Below are positions 10,689 through 23,570 of a stretch of 64,000 nt of DNA, piece by piece. This DNA is from Nocardia paucivorans NBRC 100373. Its GTDB lineage: Bacteria > Actinomycetota > Actinomycetes > Mycobacteriales > Mycobacteriaceae. The notes below the pieces were generated by a model. The model had not been told where the DNA came from and did no database searches. It saw only the letters and a program-made list of their open reading frames with translations. The translations under genes were made by a program, and so were the position numbers. The stretch covers positions 171,746 through 235,745 of the forward strand of contig NZ_BAGE01000001.1 of assembly GCF_000308675.1 (NCBI RefSeq), written 5' to 3'. The stretch's first letter is position 1; the number at the start of each line of letters is the position of its first letter.

Positions 10689-12710
10689 CTACCGATCCCG
10701 CACCACGACGAGGGTGAACGGCCCGATATCCGTGCTGGTGAAACGCGGGTCTGCGAATATCTTCCGCGGGAAGGCGACGGTGAATCGCCGCACGTTCGGA
10801 TCATTCGGGTAGACGTCCTCGGTGAGCCGCAAGGTGTAGTTCTCCCCGCTACGACGGAACAGGAACGCGTCCGGGGCCCGCCAGGGAGCCGCGGCCATGG
10901 CGTCGAGCAGTTGCTGGGGCGTGTCGAGTTCGCTCCACTCCTCGATGGTGGTGGTCCGGGCCGCGAAATCGGCGAGCGGATTGGCGTAGTGCGAGGTCAT
11001 CCCCTGGAAACCGAAGTAGGGGTAGAAGGCCAGGAAGGTGGTGTCGCCGGTGAGCACCACGGTATCGGAGCGTCGACGACCGGTCTGTTCCCGCAACGTG
11101 GTGTCGATCTCGCGGTAGTGCACCTCGGCCGCCGGATCCCGGCGATCGGCGCGGACACCGTCGCCGTCGGTATCGGTGTAGGCGGTGGTGATCTCCGCGG
11201 CCAATACCCGAGGGATGTCCTGGGTGAAGGCGAGCGCGCCGATGGCAGCCACCGTCACCGCGGCCAACCGGAACCGAGCCGGTTCGTTGAAAGCCCGGTA
11301 GACCGCGCGGGCCCCTTCCACGAAGCCGAAACCGCCCGCCGCGGCCAGCAACACCAGCAGGATGGGTTCCAGCCGGAAGGACAGCAGCGTGGTCCCCGCC
11401 GCCGTGGCCGCCATGGACAGCAGCGACCACAGATAAACCGCCAGCACCCCGATACCGAGTGATTGGGCCCGCCGGGACGACCCGGCCCGCAGCACCAGCC
11501 ACAGCGTGCCGACCAGGCACAGCCCACCCAGCAGCGACAGGTTCGTCATCGGCATAGGCAGTTGGGTGCCCGCTTCCGGCAGATAGTGGAAGGCGGTCCC
11601 GGACCGTGCGCCGACGCCCTCGAGCAACCGCAGCAGGAACGGCAGGTAGACGATGAGGCCGATCGCCCCCGCGACGACACCCATGAGGATCAGTCGTGGC
11701 AGCGGGGTGAGCGCGGCCCGGCGCGCACTGCCCACCGGTTCCCCACCGGTGCGGCGCCGCACCCGTTCGGCGACGCGATGCGCGTGTACGGCGAGTCCGG
11801 CGGCGATCACTGCCATCAGCACGATGGTGAACACCGCGAAGGCGAAGTACAGGGTGTAACAGACGGCCGCGAGCCCGAGGAACAGGCCGGTGCCGAGCGC
11901 GGCGCCCCAACCCCGTGCCGTCGCACCCGAATCCCGCGACGAGGCATCCCGTGCGTATTCGGCGGGTCGATGCAGGGCGCCCCAGGCCATGACCAGAACC
12001 GGCGGCAGCAGCACCGCGATGACCGCGCCGTAGGCCTCGGGCGAGGCATAGGCCACCGTGACGGCGGTCACGGCCGCCGCGACCCCCACCGCCCAGTCCG
12101 CCCGCACCAGTTGCGACCACAGCACCAGCGCGATCACCGCGGCCACCGCGATCGAACCGATCGCGTACGGCTTGAACGCTTCCCAGCCGTCCATGCCGAG
12201 CAGGTTGGCGAACCGTCCACCGACCCAGAACCAGCCCGCCGGGTAGAACGGCGGCAGATCGGCATAGGTCATATCGCGCAGTGCCGGGCTGTCGGTGAGT
12301 CGGGTGAGGTATTCGGTGCGGAACTCCTGGTCCACCGAAACCCCGAACAGATACAGCTTGGTGGCGGCCAGCGGCATGCCGAGGGTCACCGTGACGAAGG
12401 CGGCGATACCCGTCCAGGACAGCAGTTTCGCCATCCACCGTGCCCGTCGCAACCGCAGCAGCGCGATTGCGCCCGCCACCATGACGGCGGATACCACCTG
12501 CCCCACCGTGGTGAGCGCCCGCGTGACATTCGACGAATTGAAGGCGGGCCAATCCACCTGTGAAAAGGCGACCAGCCCAATGGCGGTGACCACCGTGGCG
12601 ACCACTGCCGCCGCCAACGCCTCACCGAGAGCGGTCCCGGCCCGGCGCACCAGCGGTCCCGGTCGCGCCCTGTCGTTCGTCGTCATCGGCGTGCCAACCT
12701 CCGGCTCCAT
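10689..12710 (-). CDS. aftA: Galactan 5-O-arabinofuranosyltransferase AftA
   Basis: Membrane GT-C enzyme (673 aa) that primes arabinan synthesis by adding the first arabinofuranosyl residues to galactan, using decaprenyl-phosphoryl arabinose. There are about eleven hydrophobic segments in the first 480 residues, then a soluble C-terminal domain. The SVDQEFRTEYLTRL segment after the second or third membrane span carries the acidic pair typical of AftA. The order aftA-dprE2-dprE1 matches the mycobacterial locus and supports the call. An alternative ATG lies 24 bases downstream (12686), and both starts are plausible. Confidence 0.92.
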   Translation of the reverse strand: MEPEVGTPMTTNDRARPGPLVRRAGTALGEALAAAVVATVVTAIGLVAFSQVDWPAFNSSNVTRALTTVGQVVSAVMVAGAIALLRLRRARWMAKLLSWTGIAAFVTVTLGMPLAATKLYLFGVSVDQEFRTEYLTRLTDSPALRDMTYADLPPFYPAGWFWVGGRFANLLGMDGWEAFKPYAIGSIAVAAVIALVLWSQLVRADWAVGVAAAVTAVTVAYASPEAYGAVIAVLLPPVLVMAWGALHRPAEYARDASSRDSGATARGWGAALGTGLFLGLAAVCYTLYFAFAVFTIVLMAVIAAGLAVHAHRVAERVRRRTGGEPVGSARRAALTPLPRLILMGVVAGAIGLIVYLPFLLRLLEGVGARSGTAFHYLPEAGTQLPMPMTNLSLLGGLCLVGTLWLVLRAGSSRRAQSLGIGVLAVYLWSLLSMAATAAGTTLLSFRLEPILLVLLAAAGGFGFVEGARAVYRAFNEPARFRLAAVTVAAIGALAFTQDIPRVLAAEITTAYTDTDGDGVRADRRDPAAEVHYREIDTTLREQTGRRRSDTVVLTGDTTFLAFYPYFGFQGMTSHYANPLADFAARTTTIEEWSELDTPQQLLDAMAAAPWRAPDAFLFRRSGENYTLRLTEDVYPNDPNVRRFTVAFPRKIFADPRFTSTDIGPFTLVVVRDR

Positions 12711-12864
12711 CCATACGCCTGCACGTCCGGGCCAGCCTAATGGAGTTTCGGCGCCATGCCCTCGCGCCGGATCGGTTGTGCCGTATCGGAAAGATGGGGC
12801 GCAACGACCACATCACGACGTCGAGTCCGACGGTCCTTCGTGCACATCGACTCGTTCGAGCTCG

Positions 12865-12903
12865 ACCGCGGGCCGTATGTCGAGACGGCATACGGCCCGC
12901 GGT
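12865..12903 (-). terminator. Terminator hairpin after dprE2
   Basis: A 15-bp perfect stem (12865-12879 against 12889-12903) with a 9-base loop sits directly downstream of the dprE2 stop codon. It separates the dprE1-dprE2 transcript from aftA. Confidence 0.75.
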
Positions 12904-12915
12904 GTGCGAGCGGGT

Positions 12916-13677
12916 TCAGATGGGCAGCCTGCGGAAGATCGGGCGCGGAATATGGCGCAGGATCATCATCACGAAGCGGAACGCGCCGGGCGCCCAGACG
13001 ATCTCCTTGCCTTTCTGCGATGCCGCGACCGCCAGTGCCGCGACCTCTTCCTTGTCGACGGTCAGCGGCGCTTCCTTGACATGCGCGCTGAATCGGGTGC
13101 GCACCTGTCCGGGGCGCACGACCAGGACCCGCACCCCGTGTGGCCGCAGGGCCTCACCGAGGCCGAGGTAGAACCCGTCCAGACCGGCCTTGGTGGAGCC
13201 GTACACGAAATTGGAACGGCGCACCCGCTCACCGGCCACCGACGACATGGTGATGATGCGGCCGTAGCCCTGGGCCTTCATCTTCTCGCCGAGCAGCACG
13301 CCCACCGAGACACCGGCCGTGTAGTTGACGCCGGCGACGCGCACTGCCTTGGCCTGGTTCTGCCATAGTTCCTCGGCGTCGCCGTCCAGCGCGAAGGCCA
13401 CGATCGCGACATCGATATCGCCGCGGTCCCAGGCGGCCTCGATCACCTTGGGGTGGCCGTCGGTATCGAGTGCGTCGAAATCGATTACGTCGACCTCGCT
13501 CGCACCGGCGGCCTTCATCTGCTCGACCGCGCTCTCCCGCAGCGGATCATTCGGCAAGGCGGCCAGCACGATCCGGGCGGGACTCTTCTTCAAGTACTCG
13601 GCGCAGATCGCCAAACCGATTTCGGAGGTTCCGCCGAGCAGCAGAATGGTCTGCGGATTGCCAACGGCATTGATCAC
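12916..13677 (-). CDS. dprE2: Decaprenylphosphoryl-D-2-keto-erythropentose reductase DprE2
   Basis: Short-chain dehydrogenase (253 aa) that reduces the keto intermediate made by DprE1 to decaprenyl-phosphoryl-D-arabinose, the arabinose donor for AftA and the Emb proteins. It has the Rossmann motif [12 protein letters not shown] near the N-terminus and the catalytic YGSTK (YxxxK) in the middle, with a serine just before it. I chose the GTG at 13677 because it overlaps the dprE1 stop as GTGA, a coupling mode seen repeatedly in this window. The longer frame reaching 13752 would run inside dprE1. Confidence 0.94.
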   Translation of the reverse strand: MINAVGNPQTILLLGGTSEIGLAICAEYLKKSPARIVLAALPNDPLRESAVEQMKAAGASEVDVIDFDALDTDGHPKVIEAAWDRGDIDVAIVAFALDGDAEELWQNQAKAVRVAGVNYTAGVSVGVLLGEKMKAQGYGRIITMSSVAGERVRRSNFVYGSTKAGLDGFYLGLGEALRPHGVRVLVVRPGQVRTRFSAHVKEAPLTVDKEEVAALAVAASQKGKEIVWAPGAFRFVMMILRHIPRPIFRRLPI

Positions 13678-15173
13678 GAAAGCTCCAGCCTTCTCGCTAT
13701 ATCGGACATGAAAACGCCTGTGGGATCGACACTGCGGCGAACCTTGATCCACTCCTCGATCCGTGGATACATCCGGTGGAAGGTCTCGGCGGTCGTGCGC
13801 GAGTCCTTACCGGTGTACAGCCGGCCGCCGAATTCCAGCACCCGCTGATCCAATTCGGTGACGAACTCGTTGAGTCCGGGTGCGATGGGGAAGTCGACGC
13901 AGATATTCCAACCCGGCATCGGGAAGCTCAACGGCGCCTGGTTACCGGGGCCGAAGAGTTTGAAGACGTTCAGGAAGGAATAGAACCCGGACTTCTGAAT
14001 GTCGATGATGATGCGCTTGAACTCGTCCACCGACTCCGGCGGCACCACGAACTGGTACTGCAGGAAGCCGTTGGAACCGTAGCCGCGGTTCCATTCACCC
14101 AGCATGTCCAGAGGGTGATAGAACTGCGTCAGGTTCTGCACCTTGCCGCGATAGGTGCCCGATTTGCGGTACCAGAGCTCGCCGATCGGGGTGAAGGTGT
14201 ATTTGTTGGCCAGCCCGTTGGGGAAGATATCCGGCAGGGTGAAGAAGGTTTTGCCGTTGAACCGCAGGGGGTCCTTGCGCAGTTTCTTCGGCAGCTCGTC
14301 CAGCTTCGCCAGATTGCCGCGGGAGATGGCCGCGCGGCCCAGTTTCGGCATCGGGCTGATCGCGTCGAACCAGGCCGAGCTGTATTCGTAACGGTCTTCG
14401 GAGCCGTCGCTGTGGAAGGCGATGGTCTCGTCCAGATCGGCGGTCACATCGCCGTCGGCGATGAAGTACGCGGTCTCCGTCGGGGTCATCTCGATGGTCG
14501 CGCGCAGGATGATCCCGGTCAGACCACAGCCGCCGATGGTCGCCCAGAACAGTTTGGCGTTCTTCTTGGGGGTGATGTGCTGGACTTCGCCGTCTGCGGT
14601 GAGCAGGTCGATCGAGCGCACGTGGTTGCCGAAGCTACCCGCGCTGTGGTGGTTCTTACCGTGGATATCGGAGCCGATGGCGCCGCCGACGGTGACCTGC
14701 CGGGTGCCGGGCAGCACCGGCACCCACAGGCCGAACGGTAGCGCGGCCTTCATCAGCTGGTCCAGGTTCACACCCGCGTCGACATCCACCAGCCGGGTGT
14801 CCCGGTCGATGCGGTGGATCTTGTTCAGCGCGGTCATGTCGACGACCAGCCCGCCGGCGTTCTGGGCATTGTCGCCATAGGAACGACCCAGACCGCGGGC
14901 GATGATGCCGCGGCGTAGATGGGCGGGCTTACTGTCGTTGTCCTCGGCGACCATGGCGACGGCCTTGGCGATCACTTCCGGATCGCTGGTCGAGAGCACT
15001 TCTGCGGAGGTTGGTGCGGTGCGACCCCACCCGGTCAGCGTCCGGGTCCGCGTCGGCAGCGCCGCGGCGGGCTGCGGGGACGCTGTCGCGCCCTCGGAGG
15101 CCTGCGTATCGCGGTCGTCGTTGCCTGCGGTCCCCATGGCACCGGTCGTGGTGGTCGGAGCTTTCGTGGACAT
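13674..15173 (-). CDS. dprE1: Decaprenylphosphoryl-beta-D-ribose 2-epimerase, oxidase subunit DprE1
   Basis: FAD-dependent oxidase of the VAO family that oxidises decaprenyl-phosphoryl ribose at C2. The FAD-binding segment [20 protein letters not shown] and the [15 protein letters not shown] loop are present. The cysteine that benzothiazinones attack in mycobacteria is conserved (Cys425 in GWNICVDF, counting from the chosen start). The frame is open to 15299, but that would overlap the divergent GtrA gene. ATG 15173 (or 15179) gives 499-501 aa, with an N-terminal low-complexity Thr/Ala stretch of about 40 residues that the 461-aa mycobacterial enzyme lacks. Confidence 0.95.
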   Translation of the reverse strand: MSTKAPTTTTGAMGTAGNDDRDTQASEGATASPQPAAALPTRTRTLTGWGRTAPTSAEVLSTSDPEVIAKAVAMVAEDNDSKPAHLRRGIIARGLGRSYGDNAQNAGGLVVDMTALNKIHRIDRDTRLVDVDAGVNLDQLMKAALPFGLWVPVLPGTRQVTVGGAIGSDIHGKNHHSAGSFGNHVRSIDLLTADGEVQHITPKKNAKLFWATIGGCGLTGIILRATIEMTPTETAYFIADGDVTADLDETIAFHSDGSEDRYEYSSAWFDAISPMPKLGRAAISRGNLAKLDELPKKLRKDPLRFNGKTFFTLPDIFPNGLANKYTFTPIGELWYRKSGTYRGKVQNLTQFYHPLDMLGEWNRGYGSNGFLQYQFVVPPESVDEFKRIIIDIQKSGFYSFLNVFKLFGPGNQAPLSFPMPGWNICVDFPIAPGLNEFVTELDQRVLEFGGRLYTGKDSRTTAETFHRMYPRIEEWIKVRRSVDPTGVFMSDIARRLELS

Positions 15174-15265
15174 CGGCATAGAGGCTACAGGCATCACCGG
15201 AATCCGGTTCATCGTGCGGACCCCAGTAGTCGTGCGCGAGGTCGTCGACAAGTACATTTCGGTCG

Positions 15266-15826
15266 ATGCCCGCACACAGCAACGCCACCCCCCGGCCACC
15301 GGAGTCCGCCGGAGCGTCTTCCGAGTCTTCCGAGCAGGTCCGCTCCGCGCAGGAACCGGTTGCCGTCGAACCGCAGGCCGGACCGCAGGCGCTTCCGGTC
15401 GAGATACCGCTGTCGGATGAGCCGGGCGGAACCCAGGTCGATCTGAAAACGCAGATCATCCGGTTCGTGCTGACCGGTGGGCTGTCCGCGGTGGTGGACT
15501 TCGGGCTCTACGTCCTGCTGCTGAAGGTGGTGGGTCTGCCGGTCGACCCGGCCAAGGCCATAGGTTTTATCGCCGGGACCACGACCGCCTATCTGATCAA
15601 CCGCCGTTGGACGTTCCAGGCGCCGCCCAGTCGGGCCCGCTTCATCGCGGTGGTGGTGCTGTATGCGGTGACCTTCGCGGTGCAGGTGGGTCTCAACGGG
15701 CTGGTGTATGGGGCCCTGGACGAGGAGCTGTGGTGGCGGGTGCCGCTGGCCTTCGTGGTGGCCCAGGGCACGGCGACGGTGATCAATTTCGTGGTGCAGC
15801 GGGTAGTGATCTTCAAACTCCGCTGA
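15266..15826 (+). CDS. GtrA family membrane protein (Rv3789-like)
   Basis: A 186-aa protein with a disordered Pro/Glu/Ser-rich N-terminal tail of about 60 residues followed by four hydrophobic segments of the GtrA family. The segments [18 protein letters not shown] and [19 protein letters not shown] closely match Rv3789, which in mycobacteria sits at the same place divergent from dprE1. Rv3789 was proposed to move decaprenyl-phosphoryl arabinose across the membrane or to anchor wall enzymes; its exact role is debated. Here the tail is longer than in Rv3789 (121 aa). A hairpin follows the stop codon. Confidence 0.88.
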   Translation: MPAHSNATPRPPESAGASSESSEQVRSAQEPVAVEPQAGPQALPVEIPLSDEPGGTQVDLKTQIIRFVLTGGLSAVVDFGLYVLLLKVVGLPVDPAKAIGFIAGTTTAYLINRRWTFQAPPSRARFIAVVVLYAVTFAVQVGLNGLVYGALDEELWWRVPLAFVVAQGTATVINFVVQRVVIFKLR

Positions 15827-15875
15827 AAAGATCTTCGAAATTCGGCGAAAACAGCAATCCGCCGAAAACAGCGTG

Positions 15876-15908
15876 GTGCCCGGCCCACGGGGTGATGGGG
15901 CCGGGCAC
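15876..15908. terminator. Hairpin between convergent GtrA and hypothetical gene
   Basis: An 11-bp perfect stem (15876-15886 against 15898-15908, GTGCCCGGCCC type) with an 11-base loop lies between two converging genes. It is a probable bidirectional terminator. Confidence 0.65.
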
Positions 15909-15976
15909 TGAGCGCTGGTGTGTCCCGAGATGGGAGGCCGAGGGTCGAGGCCGCTCGGATCGGGTGAGCCTTCGAC

Positions 15977-16471
15977 TCAGCAGGCGATGCTGGTGAGCGG
16001 TGCGCGACGCCGGGCCAGCGCAGACCGCACGGCGGCCCCGATGGCGACCACCGGGGGGATCCAACGGGCCTCGTCGGGGCTCACACCCCAGCTGGCCGAG
16101 CCGGCGGACAGGTGGGTGGGCGGCAGTGGGACACCCGCGCCGTCCATGTGGACGATCGCACCGGCCGCGCGCAGCGCCTCGATCGCCATGGCGGCCTTGC
16201 GGACACCGGTAACCAGATGAATTTCCCGACGCTCCTGACCCGGGATCTCGATTACCGGCCCGGACAGGTTGTTCGCCCGCAGAAAACGCCGTACTTCTCC
16301 GGCCAGCTCCCCGCTGACCTCGACGGCGGCCAAGTTGTCATCGGTGATCAGGCACACACCGTTGGCCGTTTCGGCAACCGTCCAGCCGCGCTCGCCATAG
16401 GCCCGCGCAGCCGCGGCCTTGGCTTCAGCCGAGACGGAAGTCGAAAACGTCGTACGCACTGTCATCTCCAT
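15977..16471 (-). CDS. Hypothetical protein, 164 aa
   Basis: A soluble protein without signal peptide or membrane segment. The N-terminal half alternates short alpha and beta stretches. The C-terminal part holds GAGVPLPPTHLSAGSASWGV and a tryptophan-containing RWIPPV segment. This resembles the LPPS...GPV.W pattern of actinobacterial primase/polymerase-like proteins, but only weakly, so I give no function. Starts at 16471 and 16465 are both possible. It is expressed alone, convergent with the GtrA gene, and lies upstream of the separate rmlC-rmlA transcript on the other side. Confidence 0.7.
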   Translation of the reverse strand: MEMTVRTTFSTSVSAEAKAAAARAYGERGWTVAETANGVCLITDDNLAAVEVSGELAGEVRRFLRANNLSGPVIEIPGQERREIHLVTGVRKAAMAIEALRAAGAIVHMDGAGVPLPPTHLSAGSASWGVSPDEARWIPPVVAIGAAVRSALARRRAPLTSIAC

Positions 16472-16694
16472 TCCCCGGTACAGATCAGATCCGGCACTCG
16501 TAGGTCGTATCGACGACAGACATCCAAAGCGTTACGCCAATTCCGAAATTTTTTGCGACTGTCGGATACGTCTCATTCGCAGACAAGTGTCATAAGTCGG
16601 TGCTATAGGGGAAAACGCAGGTCAATCGTTGGATTCCGGGGGAATATCCGGGAAGGCCACCGGTTATGGGCGGCGGTTCCGGGGGCAGGGCCGG

Positions 16695-17270
16695 TCAGTG
16701 GCCGCCGGAGACGATCGTTTCGAGCCGTGGCGCGGCCGCGTCCTTGGCGGAGCGCAGGTACCGCAGCGGCCGTCCCGCCCGATCGGTGGTGGGCCAATCG
16801 ATGGCCAGATCCGGGTCGAACGCGTCGAGATCGTGGTCGAGCTCGGGGGTGTATTCGAGCGAGCACAGATAGGTGAGGGTGGAGTCGTCCGCCAGGGACA
16901 GCACGGCATGGCCCAGCCCTTCGGACAGGAATACCGACCGACGGTCGATATCGTCGAGGATCACGCTGTCCCATCGGCCGAAGGTAGGGGAGGTGGGCCG
17001 CAGGTCCACCACCACGTCCAGGAAGGCGCCACGGACACAGCTCACGTATTTCGCCTGCCCCGGCGGGGTATCGGTGTAATGGATACCGCGCAGCACACCC
17101 GCGGCCGAGACGGAGGTGTTCACCTGGAGCAGGTCGAACGACCGGCCGGTGGCCTTCTCGAATTCGGAGGCCTTGAACATTTCGGCGAAAGTGCCGCGGT
17201 CATCGCGCAGGACGCGAGGCGTGCACACCCACGCACCCGGTATCGCCATCTCCTTGAACTGCATACTCAC
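16695..17270 (-). CDS. rmlC: dTDP-4-dehydrorhamnose 3,5-epimerase RmlC
   Basis: Third enzyme of dTDP-L-rhamnose synthesis. Rhamnose is the linker sugar joining galactan to peptidoglycan in this group. It is a cupin-fold protein of 191 aa with the catalytic histidine in LRGIHYT, the DVVVDLR strand and the LGHAVLSL segment. The GTG start at 17270 overlaps the rmlA stop by four bases (GTGA), so rmlC is translationally coupled to rmlA. An in-frame ATG at 17264 is a close alternative. Full length for the family. Confidence 0.93.
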   Translation of the reverse strand: MSMQFKEMAIPGAWVCTPRVLRDDRGTFAEMFKASEFEKATGRSFDLLQVNTSVSAAGVLRGIHYTDTPPGQAKYVSCVRGAFLDVVVDLRPTSPTFGRWDSVILDDIDRRSVFLSEGLGHAVLSLADDSTLTYLCSLEYTPELDHDLDAFDPDLAIDWPTTDRAGRPLRYLRSAKDAAAPRLETIVSGGH

Positions 17271-18139
17271 CAACTTCGTCCACGCTCGAGTAGATCGAGC
17301 AGGTATCTACCGTAGCCGGAACGGAGCAGCGGGTCGGCCAGGGCGCGCAGTTGGTCGTCATCGATGAATCCCATCCGCCAGGCGACCTCCTCCGGGGAGC
17401 CGATCTTGAGTCCCTGACGTTCCTCTATGGTGCGGACATAGTTGGCGGCATCCAGCAGGGAATCGAAGGTGCCGGTGTCCAACCAGGCGGTACCGCGAGC
17501 CAATACGTCGACGTGCAACTTGCCCGCCTCCAGGTAGGCGCGGTTGATATCGCTGATCTCGTACTCGCCCCGTCCCGACGGCCGCAGCCCGCGGGCGATG
17601 GACACCACATCGTTGTCGTAGAAGTACAGCCCGGGCACGGCGAAGTTCGATCGAGGCACTTTGGGCTTCTCATCAATGGATATGGCCTTGCCGTCGGCGA
17701 ATTCCACCACCCCGTAGGCGCTCGGATCCGAGACCCGGTAGGCGAATATCGCCCCACCGTCGATCTCGGCGAATCGGTTCAGGCTGGTGCCGAGGCCGGG
17801 GCCGTGGAAGATATTGTCGCCGAGCACCAGGGCCACCCGATCGGTGCCGATATGGTCGGCACCCAGGACGAAGGCCCGGGCCAGTCCATCCGGCACCGGC
17901 TGCACCACGTAATCGATGGCGATACCGAATTGCGAACCGTCCCCGAGCAATCGGCGGAACGCCGCGGCGTCCTCGGGGGTGGTGATCACCAGGATGTCGC
18001 GGATACCCGCCAGCATGAGGGTGGACAGCGGATAGTAGATCATCGGCTTGTCGTAGACCGGGACCAACTGTTTGCTGACCCCGCGCGTGATCGGATGCAG
18101 TCGTGACCCCGTGCCGCCGGCCAAGATGATTCCGCGCAT
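17267..18139 (-). CDS. rmlA: Glucose-1-phosphate thymidylyltransferase RmlA
   Basis: First enzyme of dTDP-L-rhamnose synthesis: glucose-1-phosphate plus dTTP gives dTDP-glucose. At 290 aa it is full length. Motifs: the nucleotide-binding [11 protein letters not shown] at the N-terminus, then [23 protein letters not shown] and the EKP sugar-binding segment. The frame is open far upstream, but the ATG at 18139 starts exactly at the conserved MRGIILAGG strand. First gene of a two-gene operon with rmlC. Confidence 0.95.
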   Translation of the reverse strand: MRGIILAGGTGSRLHPITRGVSKQLVPVYDKPMIYYPLSTLMLAGIRDILVITTPEDAAAFRRLLGDGSQFGIAIDYVVQPVPDGLARAFVLGADHIGTDRVALVLGDNIFHGPGLGTSLNRFAEIDGGAIFAYRVSDPSAYGVVEFADGKAISIDEKPKVPRSNFAVPGLYFYDNDVVSIARGLRPSGRGEYEISDINRAYLEAGKLHVDVLARGTAWLDTGTFDSLLDAANYVRTIEERQGLKIGSPEEVAWRMGFIDDDQLRALADPLLRSGYGRYLLDLLERGRSW

Positions 18140-18241
18140 GTCCGTCGAGTCTGCCGGCAGCCGTCGGTCCGGGTGCTGCGGGCCGTCCGACACATCACGG
18201 CGAGCGGAGAATCGGCGGTTTCCGCGCGTCTCCCCGATGCA

Positions 18242-18292
18242 CCGAAGGCCCCGTTGCCCGGTGGGAGACCCATCGGGCAACGGGACCTTCGG
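18242..18292 (-). terminator. Terminator after the secreted protein gene
   Basis: A 19-bp stem with a single mismatch (18242-18260 against 18274-18292) and a 13-base loop lies just beyond the stop codon of the minus-strand gene at 18310 and before rmlA. It isolates the two transcripts. Confidence 0.8.
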
Positions 18293-18309
18293 CGTTGGTT
18301 CGCCGCCGA

Positions 18310-19014
18310 TTACTGGGCCGGGGGGAACGGTTCGTTGATCGTGGTGAAGTACTGGATGATCGCTCCGATCGCGACCGGCGCGGTCACCAACAGCTGGCCG
18401 GCGATGGTGCCCAGCGCGCCGACGGCGATGACGCCGCCGAGGCAACCGATGATCGCGGCGGGGATGAACGGGCCGAACAGACCGATGATCGTCGCGGAGG
18501 CGACGGTGGCGCCCGCGATACCGCCGAGCACGCAACCGATCGCGGCGCCGCCCAGCGAACCGACGGTGGTGCCGATGGCCGCACCGGTGGCGATGGTGTC
18601 CTTCAGTCGAGTGAAGGCGGCGACCTCACGGTCGTAGGGCGTCTTCCAGGGCGCCGAGTCCTGGTGCGGCAGGGCCACCGGCTTGTAGACGGCCTTCGAG
18701 ACGTCCAGCTGTGGGGTGAGTGTGGCGGTGTGGCCGTTGATCTCCGCTTCGATGGGCAGTTCGAAATCGTCGATGCGGAAGGCGAGCGGGGTGCCGGCCA
18801 GGACGGTGCCGTCCGTTGCCTTGATCTTGAAGATGCCGTCCTCGACCACCATGGAACCGGAATCGGTGGTGATGATCGACCGACCCCCTTCTTCACGAGC
18901 GGTGAAGTTGACCGGCGCCGGCTGGGGTGTGGGCTCGGCATGCGCTGTGGCGGTGCTCACACCCAGGGCGGTGATGAGCAGCGCCGCGGTCGTGGCGAAT
19001 TTCTTGATCAGCAT
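18310..19014 (-). CDS. Secreted or membrane-inserted protein of unknown function
   Basis: A 234-aa protein with a clear Sec signal peptide (basic MLIKK, hydrophobic core, cleavage near AHAEP). After it comes a beta-rich domain of about 110 residues ([39 protein letters not shown]). The C-terminal 95 residues are a strongly hydrophobic, glycine- and alanine-rich stretch with repeated GxxxG spacing ([17 protein letters not shown]). That composition is typical of glycine-zipper proteins that insert into membranes. I recognise the pattern from nocardial exported proteins but cannot name a function. It is placed between rmlA and rmlB with its own terminator. Confidence 0.8.
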   Translation of the reverse strand: MLIKKFATTAALLITALGVSTATAHAEPTPQPAPVNFTAREEGGRSIITTDSGSMVVEDGIFKIKATDGTVLAGTPLAFRIDDFELPIEAEINGHTATLTPQLDVSKAVYKPVALPHQDSAPWKTPYDREVAAFTRLKDTIATGAAIGTTVGSLGGAAIGCVLGGIAGATVASATIIGLFGPFIPAAIIGCLGGVIAVGALGTIAGQLLVTAPVAIGAIIQYFTTINEPFPPAQ

Positions 19015-19236
19015 ACTCGTTTCCTCATCGAAAGGGTGTTGTCGGCAAGATCATGTCGACCGAATCATCAGGATTCAGGAGATGCGAATGATTGTGAAGT
19101 GTTATGAGCAGTTATTCACTGTCCGTTAACTGCTTATCTGCCGACCATACGGTTTTCTGAACTCTGGTGGGGGAGTGGAGCTCTCGGGCGAGTGAGATGT
19201 AGTGGCCCGTCACACATGTTCCGTGATTCGGCATAG

Positions 19237-21849
<2,613 letters not shown>

Positions 21850-21853
<4 letters not shown>

Positions 21854-22824
21854 CGCGCTGCCTCGCCGGCGGAACGGGACGACGCGTCGGTGACGCCCGG
21901 CGCCGAATAGCGCAGATACACCAGACGTGCGGCCTCGTGCCGGGAACGACGGATACCGTCCAGGATCAGGCCCGCGGTCCAGGCCAGGCAGCCGAGCAGT
22001 AGCAGGGTGAAGGCCCCGAACAGGGTCGGGAAGCGCGGCACCAGATGGGTGTTGTAGTACTCGACGACGATCGGGACACTCAACGCCACCGAAAGAATCC
22101 AGCTCAATGTACCGAACAGGCCGTAGAACGCCACCGGTCGTTCATGGCGCGCCAACCCGATGATCAGGGCGAGGATTTTGAAACCGTCGTGATAGGTGCG
22201 CAGTTTGCTCTCGCTGCCTGCGGGGCGATCCCGGAATCCCACGCGCACCGAGGTCTGCGGAACTCGCAGGTGCAGGGAATGCACGGTCAATTCGGTCTCG
22301 ATCTCGAATTCCCGCGAAACCGCGGGGAAACTCTTCACGAACCGGCGCGAGAACACCCGGAAACCGCTGAGCATATCCTCGACGTTCTCGCCGAATACCT
22401 TGCAGACCACACCATTGAGCACCTTGTTACCGGTTTCGTGGCCGGCTCGATATGCCGAGGCGCCCTCGTCCTGTTGCCGAATGCCCAACACATGGTCGTA
22501 CGGACCCTCGAGCAGGGTTTTGATCATCAGCGGTGCCGCCGACGCCTCGTAGGTGTCGTCGCCGTCGATCATCAAGTACACATCGGCCTCGATATCGGCG
22601 AAGGCGCGGCGCACCACATTGCCCTTGCCCTTGGCGTGTTCCGTGCGCACGATGGCGCCGGCGGCGCGCGCTTTTTCGGCGGTCGCGTCCGTACTCAGGT
22701 TGTCGTAGACATAGACGACGATTCCGGGCACGGCGGCCTGCAGGTCGGTGACGACCTTGGCGACCGAAGCCTCTTCGTTGTGGCACGGGACCACGGCGGC
22801 AATGCGGAGGTCGGTGGAGTCCAC
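21850..22824 (-). CDS. Family 2 glycosyltransferase with C-terminal membrane segments
   Basis: A 324-aa enzyme with an N-terminal GT-A domain: VVPCHNEEASV, the acidic MIDGDDTYE motif binding the nucleotide sugar, and the FEIETELTVHSLHLRV segment. Two hydrophobic segments follow at about residues 225-290. This architecture is that of polyprenyl-phosphate sugar synthases (GtrB/DPM1-like), which load a sugar onto a lipid carrier at the inner membrane face. The sugar is unknown. It starts with GTG 100 bases from the divergent GtrA gene and is coupled to the DUF2142 gene. Confidence 0.88.
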
Positions 22825-22924
22825 CCGGTCAATCCTCGGAGATCGGCGGTATATCGGAACACCGGGAGACTACAGGGTTCGCGCGGCGTCGGCCGAGCAA
22901 GGTGCGCTGCGGTACCGTCGGCCC

Positions 22925-23512
22925 GTGTCAACCAGTGAGTCACCGGCCGTATCGGATACCGATGCCGAATCCGTGTCGCCGGACGGGTCGGCGCCCGCCG
23001 CGGAGTCGGTGTCGCGCTCGCCGGTCGCGCGGTTGTTCGCCGCGCTACGCCGGGGCGCGGCCTTCCTGGTGGTCGGCGCCGTGGGGTTCGTGGTCGACGC
23101 GGGCGCCTACAACCTGCTGGTGTTCTGGGAGGGCGGGACGGTATTCGACGGGGAGGGCGTGCTCTACCACGCGCCACTGCCCGCCAAGATCATCGCCATC
23201 GCGGTGGCCACCGTGGTCACCTATTTCGGTAACAAATGGTGGACCTTCTCCCACAAGAAGAGCGACGGACGGGTCCGGGAGTATCTGCTGTATGCCGTCG
23301 TCAATGTGGTCGCGATCGGTCTTCAGCTGGGTTGTCTGGGCTTTTCTCGTTATGTCCTGGATCTGGCGGGGCCGGTCGCGGACAATATTTCCGGAACGCT
23401 CATAGGCCAGATCGTCGCGGTGCTGTTCCGATATTGGGCCTATGACAAGTTCGTATTCACCGGAGAAAGTGATACCCCGGTTGCCGAACGGGCGCGCGGC
23501 GTGACCGATTGA
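22925..23512 (+). CDS. GtrA family membrane protein (second copy)
   Basis: A 195-aa protein with an acidic N-terminal tail of about 45 residues and four hydrophobic segments of the GtrA family (FLVVGAVGFVVDAGAYNLLV, VVTYFGNKWWTFSHKK). GtrA proteins are proposed flippases for polyprenyl-linked sugars. It is different from the GtrA beside dprE1. Its divergent arrangement with a GtrB-like GT2 suggests a Gtr-type system. The GTG start at 22925 is preferred; the open frame before it runs inside the divergent GT2 gene. glfT2 follows 59 bases downstream, so the two may be co-transcribed. Confidence 0.88.
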   Translation: MSTSESPAVSDTDAESVSPDGSAPAAESVSRSPVARLFAALRRGAAFLVVGAVGFVVDAGAYNLLVFWEGGTVFDGEGVLYHAPLPAKIIAIAVATVVTYFGNKWWTFSHKKSDGRVREYLLYAVVNVVAIGLQLGCLGFSRYVLDLAGPVADNISGTLIGQIVAVLFRYWAYDKFVFTGESDTPVAERARGVTD

Positions 23513-23570
23513 TATCCTCGCTCCCGCCGCGAACCGTATCCGGGGACGCTACGCCTGTCCCGTCGGCACT

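Noticed and set aside
11463..12563. A 366-codon open frame on the plus strand
   Set aside because: It lies antisense to aftA, and its Gln/His/Arg-rich product is typical of a shadow frame in GC-rich coding DNA.
15977..16471. Annotation as a primase/polymerase-like protein
   Set aside because: Only one short LPP-type motif is suggestive; no catalytic acidic residues of the polymerase fold were found.
19108..19133. Inverted repeat GCAGTTA/TAACTGC upstream of the secreted-protein gene
   Set aside because: The arms are only 7 bp with a 12-base spacer in AT-rich DNA, which is not enough to claim an operator.
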